From the NCBI GenBank assembly GCA_002394165.1, contig DGTA01000093.1, positions 1 through 17,561 of the forward strand: a stretch of DNA of 17,561 nucleotides, written 5' to 3'. Numbering within the stretch: position 1 is the first letter of the stretch; every line of letters starts with the position of its first letter. The DNA is from Lachnospiraceae bacterium UBA4348. Lineage in GTDB: Bacteria > Bacillota > Clostridia > Lachnospirales > Lachnospiraceae. The notes beneath the pieces were generated by a model. That model was given only the letters and a program-made list of their open reading frames with translations, was not told where the DNA came from and ran no database searches. The translations under genes and the position numbers were made by a program. Below, in pieces: positions 12,184 to 17,561 of this stretch.

Positions 12184-14670
12184 TCAGGCAGGCTGCGTCT
12201 TCTTTCGCAGCACAATGATCATGATCAGGAATGAGATGATCATCAGTGCCGACGGCCCGGCAAAGTCGGTTTCATCCGCCGTCAGCGGAGCCGCATATTT
12301 TGCGGCATCGGCAGCCTTTGCTCCGATCATTCCGGAAGAGCCTGCCTTACCGGCCGTATTATTTCCGGAATATCCGGAACCGTCCGAAGGAGTACTTCCT
12401 CCGCTTTCCCTCCCGGGAGTCTTCCCGGGCTGTTCCTTAGCCGGCTCAGCCGTCTCCTCCGGCACATCACTCTTCTCCGGTGTATCACTCTGCTCCCGGT
12501 CAGCGGTCTCTTCCTGTTCTTCCTGTTCTTCTTTTTCTTCTTTTTCCCACACTGCGGTAAAGGAATGCGCTCCGTCTACCGTATAGTCTGCCCCCGCTTT
12601 ATATTCAGATCCTTTCCAATACAGGAACCGGTATCCTTCTCTTGTCGGCGCCGCCGGGAGGCTGATGGTCGTGCCGTAACCATAATTGTAGATAACCGTT
12701 CCCGTTTTTCCTTCCAGTTCTCCTCCGTTCAGGTCAAAGGAAAGATCATACTTATTCAGCTCCTCCGTATAGGATGCCGTGTACGTGATGTCCCCGGTCA
12801 CCGGGTCGATCTTGGGCGTCCATCCGGCAAACGTATAGGTATAAGCCGCCGTCGCCGCCTTCCTGGGCTCAGCACCGGTAAAGGAAGGCATATCCCCGTA
12901 TTCAGCCTCTGAGGACTGAAGGGATGTTCCGTCTTCGTCGACAAACTCGACCACGTACTTTTCCTTCCCCATGTCGACGGACAGGTATACACCGCCGCCT
13001 TTAGGCACTTCCACGTAATAATTGCCGTCGCTGTCCATGAGAAGCTCTGTTTTCTCCCCTTTGCCGTTATAAGCAGCCAGCACACGGTAGCCTTTGTCCG
13101 CGTTGATCTTTAAGATCACCTTGTCGCCTTCATACGCGATATCCCGGTCGTGGCTGGTCTCAAGCGCTTTTCCGTCCTTATCAACGGCGGTCAGCGATCC
13201 GCCTTCTTCAGGCTGTTCTACCTTGATAATATATTTGATGGTCTTCTCAAAAGCTTCATTCTGCGCAGACCGGACATCCTCTTTCTTTTCCGTATTATAG
13301 GTATAATCTGCAGCCACAGCGCCCTCTCCGTCAGGGACGATCTTCCAGACCGTCAGCGTCAGGTTGTCCGCAGAATATCCCTTGTCCTTATCCAGTGCCA
13401 CGCCGGCATCGCCGCCAGAGATCGTTCCCGTGACAAGCACATCGATCACACCTTCTTCTGTCGCGCTCGATGCATACAGTCCCACAACGTCGCCGGTAAG
13501 GTCGCCGTCGATCACCAGATTCGTTTGTCCGCCGCCGCTGGCATGCAGCTCTGCTCCTCTTTCGTCGGATGTTACATTTCCGTTTACGGTCGCCTCCGCC
13601 TCGGCGCCCGAGCTTGTGGTCATATAAGTGCCGATCTCTTTGCCTGATATATCAGCATTGACCGTCGCTTCGGCACTGCTTCCCTTACCGTCGGAGTGAA
13701 CATCCAGGCCGGTGCCTCCTGCCTGTATACCCGCATCAACAGCGGCACTGATTTCTCCGCCTTCCTTCGCTTCCAGATGAACGCCGTTCTCATTCGCTGA
13801 TGTGACCTCTCCGTCAAGTTTTGCATCAACCTTGGAATCCCCGAGGGCAAACCCCTGGAAGCCGGCCTGCTGCGCATCGATCTTACCATTCACCTCAACG
13901 GAGGCGTCACCGCCTGTTGCTTCCACATTCACGCCTATGTTTCCGGCCGTGACATCTCCGCCGACAGAAGCATCCACAGAAGCTCCTTTATCTGAACTGA
14001 TATTGATCCCGCTGTTTCCGGCAGCAATATCTTTGTCGGCCATGATCACCACCGAGCCGCCGTTATCAGCGGATACAACAGCGCCGTCGTCCTTTGCCTC
14101 AACATCTCCTGAGACAGTGACCTGTACAGAGGTTCCGTCACCGTCGCTGTATAAAGTAAGACCGTCCTGACCAGCGCTGACATCTCCGCCGGCTTTAATC
14201 GCAGCCGACGCCCCGTCACTGGATGTCACATAAACACCGCCCTCATAGGTGCCGCCTTCTTTCTGCGCGCTGATATCGCCGCTCACATTCACTTCAGCCG
14301 ATGAGCCCTGATCAGAGGCAGATACGAGAACACCCCATTCACCACCGGAAACATCCCCGTTCACATCTATATCCGCTGCGGAACCATCCTGGCTGCTGAC
14401 TTTCACGCCGTAGTCATCCGGAGCCGTTATACTGCCCGTATCAACATCCGCATTCTTTCCGTCTGCAGCCGACACATCCAGTCCGTTGCCGGTGGACGCT
14501 GTGATATTCCCGACTTCCACATTCTGATCGCCATTCACGGAATTCGCCGTCACATTTACCGTCTCCGTCTTATCCTCCGCTGCGCGGACCAGCTTTGTGT
14601 CTGCAGACACAAAAAGCACACAGCCAGCCATAAAGAATGCAGCCATGTGCCTCAAAAATCCGTTTTTCAT
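12184..14670 (-). CDS. Surface protein with 15 tandem beta-repeats, InlB-like modules and C-terminal anchor
   Basis: This 828-aa exported protein starts with a signal peptide (residues 1-30, ending near VRAAED). Residues 51-439 form fifteen tandem units of about 25 residues, with the loose pattern G-[DN]-[IV]-[ST]-x(4-6)-G-[VLI]-x-[VL]-x-[SA]-x-[DG]-G-[SA], as expected for a beta-helix/solenoid. Residues 480-570 are a divergent bacterial repeat. Residues 571-635 (FVDEDGTSL to TYTASY) and 640-708 (FDLNGG, PTREGYRFLYW, SFTAVW) are InlB B-like repeats. A Glu/Gln then Pro/Gly/Ser-rich linker (709-785) leads to a hydrophobic segment (806-821) and RKK, a membrane or cell-wall anchor. No LPXTG is seen; APLTADE at 794-800 is at best degenerate. 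The ATG at 14670 has GGGGAGG upstream. Adhesion or a structural surface role is likely; the target is unknown. Confidence 0.8.
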   Translation of the reverse strand: MKNGFLRHMAAFFMAGCVLFVSADTKLVRAAEDKTETVNVTANSVNGDQNVEVGNITASTGNGLDVSAADGKNADVDTGSITAPDDYGVKVSSQDGSAADIDVNGDVSGGEWGVLVSASDQGSSAEVNVSGDISAQKEGGTYEGGVYVTSSDGASAAIKAGGDVSAGQDGLTLYSDGDGTSVQVTVSGDVEAKDDGAVVSADNGGSVVIMADKDIAAGNSGINISSDKGASVDASVGGDVTAGNIGVNVEATGGDASVEVNGKIDAQQAGFQGFALGDSKVDAKLDGEVTSANENGVHLEAKEGGEISAAVDAGIQAGGTGLDVHSDGKGSSAEATVNADISGKEIGTYMTTSSGAEAEATVNGNVTSDERGAELHASGGGQTNLVIDGDLTGDVVGLYASSATEEGVIDVLVTGTISGGDAGVALDKDKGYSADNLTLTVWKIVPDGEGAVAADYTYNTEKKEDVRSAQNEAFEKTIKYIIKVEQPEEGGSLTAVDKDGKALETSHDRDIAYEGDKVILKINADKGYRVLAAYNGKGEKTELLMDSDGNYYVEVPKGGGVYLSVDMGKEKYVVEFVDEDGTSLQSSEAEYGDMPSFTGAEPRKAATAAYTYTFAGWTPKIDPVTGDITYTASYTEELNKYDLSFDLNGGELEGKTGTVIYNYGYGTTISLPAAPTREGYRFLYWKGSEYKAGADYTVDGAHSFTAVWEKEEKEEQEEQEETADREQSDTPEKSDVPEETAEPAKEQPGKTPGRESGGSTPSDGSGYSGNNTAGKAGSSGMIGAKAADAAKYAAPLTADETDFAGPSALMIISFLIMIIVLRKKTQPA
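12511..12546 (-). repeat. 9-bp tandem repeat encoding EKE/EQE triplets
   Basis: Four consecutive 9-bp units (two TTCCTGTTC then two TTCTTTTTC on the plus strand) encode EKE-EKE-EQE-EQE in the linker of the surface protein. Unit gain or loss would keep the frame and change linker length. Confidence 0.75.
13354..14520 (-). repeat. Array of fifteen ~75-bp coding repeats
   Basis: Codons for residues 51-439 of the surface protein form fifteen units of 24-31 residues, mostly 25-26. The protein pattern is regular but the DNA units are diverged, so the array is old rather than freshly amplified. The fourth unit (residues 130-160) carries a five-residue insertion (GGTYE). Confidence 0.75.
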
Positions 14671-14722
14671 AAGAACCTCCCCGCCATCCCCGGCGCCAGA
14701 AAAGTTCTCCCCTCTTTTTTTA

Positions 14723-14751
14723 CTATATAATCAATCCCGCCTGAAAGCAAG
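14723..14751 (-). promoter_or_regulatory. Candidate promoter of the surface-protein gene
   Basis: On the minus strand TTGCTT (14751-14746), a 17-bp spacer and TATAGT (14728-14723) make a plausible sigma-A promoter. The spacer contains one arm of the upstream hairpin (14735-14769), so thrS termination and this promoter overlap. Confidence 0.5.
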
Positions 14752-14769
14752 CAGCAATCAGGCGGGATG
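14735..14769 (-). terminator. Stem-loop ending the thrS transcript
   Basis: ATCCCGCCTGA (14735-14745) and TCAGGCGGGAT (14759-14769) form a perfect 11-bp stem with a 13-nt loop, 14 bp after the thrS stop. On the minus strand the tail is TGATTATATAG, poor in consecutive T, so termination may be partial. Confidence 0.6.
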
Positions 14770-14783
14770 TAAGAAATCAAAAT

Positions 14784-16562
14784 TTATGCTTCGAAGCTGT
14801 CAGCCAGTTCCAGGGTATGCTCCTCATTGAGCCTGCGGCATACTGCCAGGAAGGTGTCGAGCGGAACGCCCTGCACCGTCTTGTTCATGCCGCGGATATT
14901 GACGGAAACGGAATTCTCCTGCGCTTCCTTATCCCCGACGACTACGATGTACGGATCCTTGTAGGTCTTGTATTTCTTGATCTTGACCTTCATGTTCTCG
15001 TCCTCGTAATCTACTTCGGCGCGGATGCGGCTCTTTCGCAGCGCTTCCACGACCTTGGCCGCATATTCATTATGCTCGGGCCGAATCGGCACGACTCCGA
15101 CCTGGTACGGGGACATCCAGAACGGGAACGCCCCTTTGAAGTTCTCGATCAGGATACCGATAAAGCGTTCGAAGGATCCGAACAAGGCGCGGTGGATCAT
15201 GACCGGCTGTTTCATGGTTCCGTCAGCGGCCGTGTACTTCAGGTCAAAGTTCAGCGGCAGCTGGAAATCCAGCTGGATGGTACCCATCTGCCATTCTCTT
15301 CCGAGCGCGTCGCGCATCTTCAGGTCGATCTTGGGTCCGTAGAAAGCGCCGTCTCCCTCGTTGATCTCATAGTTCCCCTCGCCGTATTTGGCATCGAGGA
15401 TCTCCTTGAGGGATGCTTCCGCCTGGTTCCACAGTTCGATATCGCCCATGTAATCGTCAGGCCTGGTGGACAGCTCGGCCATATAGTCGAGACCGAACGT
15501 TCCGTAAAGCTCCTCGGCGATATCCATGATATCGTTGATCTCATCCCGGATCTGGCTGTGCATCAGCAGGGTGTGGTCATCATCCTGACGGAACATCTGC
15601 ACGCGGAAGAGTCCGTTGAGCTCACCGGATTTTTCCTTGCGGTGGATGACATCCGTCTCGGAGAAGCGCAGCGGAAGATCCTTATAGCTTCTCATCTGGC
15701 GCTTGTAGACCATGATCGCGTTGGGGCAGTTCATCGGCTTGGCCGCGTAATAATCACTCTCATCCTCGGCCGTACCGGGAATCAGGAACATGTTCTCCTT
15801 GTAATGTCCCCAGTGTCCGGAAGTCTCCCAGAGAGACTTGTTGTTGATGACCGGCGCGGAGATCTCCTGGTAGCCGTGAAGCTCGTGCACATCACGCCAG
15901 TAGGACAGAAGCGCGTTGAACAGTTTCCAACCCCTCGGAAGCCAGTAAGGCATGCCGGGTGCCGTCGGATCGAACATGAACAGATCCAGCTGCGGTCCGA
16001 GCTTCTTGTGATCACGCTCCATCGCCTCGCGGATCAGGTCAAGATGAGCCTTGAGCTGTGCCTTGTCCGGGAACGCATACACATAGATGCGCTGAAGCGA
16101 GTCACGGTTCTCATCGCCGCGCCAGTAAGCGCCGGACACGGACTTGATCTTGAAGGCCGCCCCGAGAAGCTCCTGCGAATTATCGACATGAGGCCCTCTG
16201 CACAGATCAACAAAATCATCACCGGTCGTATAGATGGTGATCAGTTCGTCCTCCGGAAGGTCCTCGATCAGCTCTGTCTTGAACTTCTGATCAGCGAACA
16301 GCTTCAGCGCTTCCTCCCGGGACACTTCTTTGCGGGTCCAGGCTTCCTTTCTCTTAAGGATCTCGCGCATCTTGTTCTCGATCATCTCAAAATCTTCCTG
16401 GCGCACCGTGCGAGGAAGCGTAAAGTCATAGTAAAAGCCGTCTGAGATCTGCGGTCCGATCGCGTACTGGACCTGGTCCTTCCCGAAGATCTCGATCACC
16501 GCTTTCGCAAGAATGTGCGAAAGTGAATGCCGGTATACTTCCAGGTATTCCTCTCTGTTCAT
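14784..16562 (-). CDS. thrS: Threonyl-tRNA synthetase lacking the TGS domain
   Basis: This 592-aa class II enzyme charges tRNA-Thr with threonine. The editing domain comes first, with His12/His16 (HSLSH) and Cys121/His125 (DLCRGPH). The catalytic core follows with zinc ligands Cys279 (MNCP), His330 (QDDDH) and His457 (MIHR), then an anticodon-binding domain (about 485-592). Typical bacterial ThrRS is about 640 aa with an N-terminal TGS domain of ~60 residues; this one begins directly at the editing domain. The motif after Cys279 reads NCPNA instead of the usual NCPGH/NCPMH. The ATG at 16562 has AAAGGAGG 8 nt upstream; an in-frame upstream start would overlap the preceding gene and adds no TGS-like sequence. 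No T-box leader lies upstream, since the previous coding region ends 31 bp away. It may be a second, specialised ThrRS copy. Confidence 0.93.
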   Translation of the reverse strand: MNREEYLEVYRHSLSHILAKAVIEIFGKDQVQYAIGPQISDGFYYDFTLPRTVRQEDFEMIENKMREILKRKEAWTRKEVSREEALKLFADQKFKTELIEDLPEDELITIYTTGDDFVDLCRGPHVDNSQELLGAAFKIKSVSGAYWRGDENRDSLQRIYVYAFPDKAQLKAHLDLIREAMERDHKKLGPQLDLFMFDPTAPGMPYWLPRGWKLFNALLSYWRDVHELHGYQEISAPVINNKSLWETSGHWGHYKENMFLIPGTAEDESDYYAAKPMNCPNAIMVYKRQMRSYKDLPLRFSETDVIHRKEKSGELNGLFRVQMFRQDDDHTLLMHSQIRDEINDIMDIAEELYGTFGLDYMAELSTRPDDYMGDIELWNQAEASLKEILDAKYGEGNYEINEGDGAFYGPKIDLKMRDALGREWQMGTIQLDFQLPLNFDLKYTAADGTMKQPVMIHRALFGSFERFIGILIENFKGAFPFWMSPYQVGVVPIRPEHNEYAAKVVEALRKSRIRAEVDYEDENMKVKIKKYKTYKDPYIVVVGDKEAQENSVSVNIRGMNKTVQGVPLDTFLAVCRRLNEEHTLELADSFEA

Positions 16563-16593
16563 GTATGTATCCTCCTTTATGTCCTTCAACCGG

Positions 16594-17561
16594 TCAGCGG
16601 CTGATGCCCAGCGCATCCAGCAGTTCCTGGTCAATACCGGTTCCTTCCAGATTTTCCTTTTTCCTGTATTCCTCTATGGAAGCTTTTGTCTTCTTCCCGG
16701 TCAGTCCGTCAGGATCGCCGCAGTCATAACCAAGAGAATTCAGCTTCTCCTGGACCTTCTGCATTGTGGCCGAATCCGTGATCCCCATGTCGAAAAGCAG
16801 CTCGTCATCGATCACGCTTCCTGCCGGAAGGTCCCTCGTTTCACGGTAGATCCTGATCGCTTCCCTGACCAGTTTCCCAAGCTTCCCGTCTTTCTCCAGA
16901 TTGGCGCCATTTTCATTCAGCACGCTCTGGACCATCCGGACCGTCTTTTCGTCGGTATAGCCTTCCTCTTCATCCGTCCCGGTCTCTTCAGTCTGCGCTT
17001 CCGTCTGGTTCTCTTCGGTCTGCGCTTCCGTCTGGGCCTCTTCTGTCGCGGTTTCTTCCGTCGCAGCTTCTTCGGTCTGTGCTTCCTCGTCCGTCTCCTC
17101 ATTGACTAAGAGATGTTCGATCAGCTCAGCATCGACGCCCTCACCGGCGAGGTTTTCCTTTGCGCGGTACGCTTCGATCGCTTCATTCGTCTTTCTTCCG
17201 CTCAGGCCGTCCGGCTCACCGCAGTCATAGCCCAGGGCGTTCAGCTTTTCCTGGATCTTCTGCATCGTGGCCGAATCCGTGATCCCCAGCTTCGAAAGAA
17301 GCTCATTTGTGATGTCCGTTCCTTCCCCGAGTGAGTTCTCCGTGCGGAATTTCGCAATGGCTTCCTTCAGGGTATCGGTGATCCTGCCGTCCTTCTCCAG
17401 TTCATATCCGGCTTTGATCAGGGCCGCCTGGACCATACGGACCGTCTTCTCATCGGTAAAGACGGTATCTTCTGCTTCCGTCTCAGCCGGTGCTTCCTCT
17501 GTCTCAGCGGCGGGCAGGGTCACAGGCTCGGTCTCGGCTTCGGTCTCGACAGCGGTCTCTT
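16594..17561 (-). CDS. Protein with duplicated peptidoglycan-binding modules (5' end outside the window)
   Basis: This is the partial C-terminal part of a larger protein. The frame is open to the window edge, and GTG 17523 is only an internal codon. Counting from it, residues 22-140 and 189-309 are two copies of a ~120-residue module. Each has a divergent and a canonical PG_binding_1-like half; the canonical halves read LNALGYDCGEPDGLSG (94-109) and LNSLGYDCGDPDGLTG (261-276). They are joined by an acidic Glu/Thr/Ala/Gln linker (141-188), and a similar acidic stretch precedes module 1. Such modules bind cell-wall peptidoglycan, so the protein is probably exported. A signal peptide or catalytic domain would lie outside the window. 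It ends 31 bp before thrS on the same strand, so the two may be co-transcribed. Confidence 0.8.
   Translation of the reverse strand, partial: ETAVETEAETEPVTLPAAETEEAPAETEAEDTVFTDEKTVRMVQAALIKAGYELEKDGRITDTLKEAIAKFRTENSLGEGTDITNELLSKLGITDSATMQKIQEKLNALGYDCGEPDGLSGRKTNEAIEAYRAKENLAGEGVDAELIEHLLVNEETDEEAQTEEAATEETATEEAQTEAQTEENQTEAQTEETGTDEEEGYTDEKTVRMVQSVLNENGANLEKDGKLGKLVREAIRIYRETRDLPAGSVIDDELLFDMGITDSATMQKVQEKLNSLGYDCGDPDGLTGKKTKASIEEYRKKENLEGTGIDQELLDALGISR
16597..17460 (-). repeat. Direct duplication of the peptidoglycan-binding module
   Basis: The module coded at 17460-17104 is repeated at 16959-16597. Shared DNA includes GTGGCCGAATCCGTGATCCC near 16766 and near 17268 and closely matching flanks, so the duplication is relatively recent or is being homogenised. 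Confidence 0.7.
16984..17037 (-). repeat. 27-bp tandem repeat in the acidic linker
   Basis: Two near-identical 27-bp units (16984-17010 and 17011-17037) differ at only three bases, and a partial third unit follows from 17038. They encode a nine-residue EAQTEE-type repeat. Copy-number change would keep the frame. Confidence 0.7.

Noticed and set aside
13354..14520. CRISPR-like or non-coding repeat array
   Set aside because: The periodicity is in the protein, the frame is open throughout, and there are no identical DNA repeats with unique spacers.
14817..16445. Plus-strand open frame of 542 codons opposite thrS
   Set aside because: The minus strand encodes a clear threonyl-tRNA synthetase. 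The antisense frame is a by-product of codon bias.
16563..16634. Extended N-terminus of thrS, possibly a TGS domain or T-box region
   Set aside because: The extra 24 codons overlap the preceding gene, show no TGS similarity, and there is no room for a T-box leader.

Overview
The window looks like chromosomal DNA of a Gram-positive anaerobe, most likely a gut Lachnospiraceae/Clostridia species. This is inferred from strong AGGAGG-type ribosome binding sites, a Bacillus/Clostridium-type LexA (SOS) box, InlB-like surface repeats, split dihydroxyacetone-kinase subunits and a ribose-type ABC importer. No rRNA, tRNA, CRISPR array, insertion sequence or replication origin is visible.

Layout. (1) 1-1429: an AT-rich segment with a near-consensus SOS box runs directly into a dehydratase gene of the IlvD/Edd family. 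That gene has lost its N-terminal third and, by motif comparison, an internal block of about 70 residues, so it is called a pseudogene. (2) 1510-11059, minus strand: one apparent transcription unit of ten genes. It runs from a sigma-A-like promoter (11059-11030) to a rho-independent terminator (1550-1510). The order is helix-turn-helix regulator, DhaK-like kinase 2, PHI-like sugar-phosphate isomerase (SIS domain), sugar-binding protein, sugar ABC ATPase, permease, permease, TIM-like isomerase, DhaK-like kinase 1, DhaL. Gaps are mostly 8-60 bp with one 4-bp ATGA overlap. The one longer gap, after the binding protein, holds two hairpins. (3) 10927-11246: a divergent control region with several inverted repeats. 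(4) 11247-12101, plus strand: a pyridoxal/pyridoxamine kinase followed by a very strong terminator. (5) 12184-14670, minus strand: a large surface protein with fifteen 25-residue repeats, InlB-like modules and a C-terminal membrane anchor. (6) 14784-17561, minus strand: a threonyl-tRNA synthetase lacking the TGS domain, preceded by a secreted-type protein with duplicated peptidoglycan-binding modules that runs off the window.

How the genes fit together. The ten-gene unit encodes uptake of a small sugar, kinases of the dihydroxyacetone/erythrulose family, and two different sugar-phosphate isomerases. By analogy with the known L-erythrulose pathway (DAK-family kinase, a TIM-homologous L-erythrulose-1-phosphate isomerase, then an RpiB-type isomerase giving D-erythrose 4-phosphate), the cluster can be read as a ketose pathway in which a PHI-like SIS isomerase takes the RpiB role. 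That reading is inference. The substrate, the reason for two DhaK paralogs with a single DhaL, and the phosphate donor (no DhaM is visible) are open. This unit is the best candidate in the window for an undescribed system.
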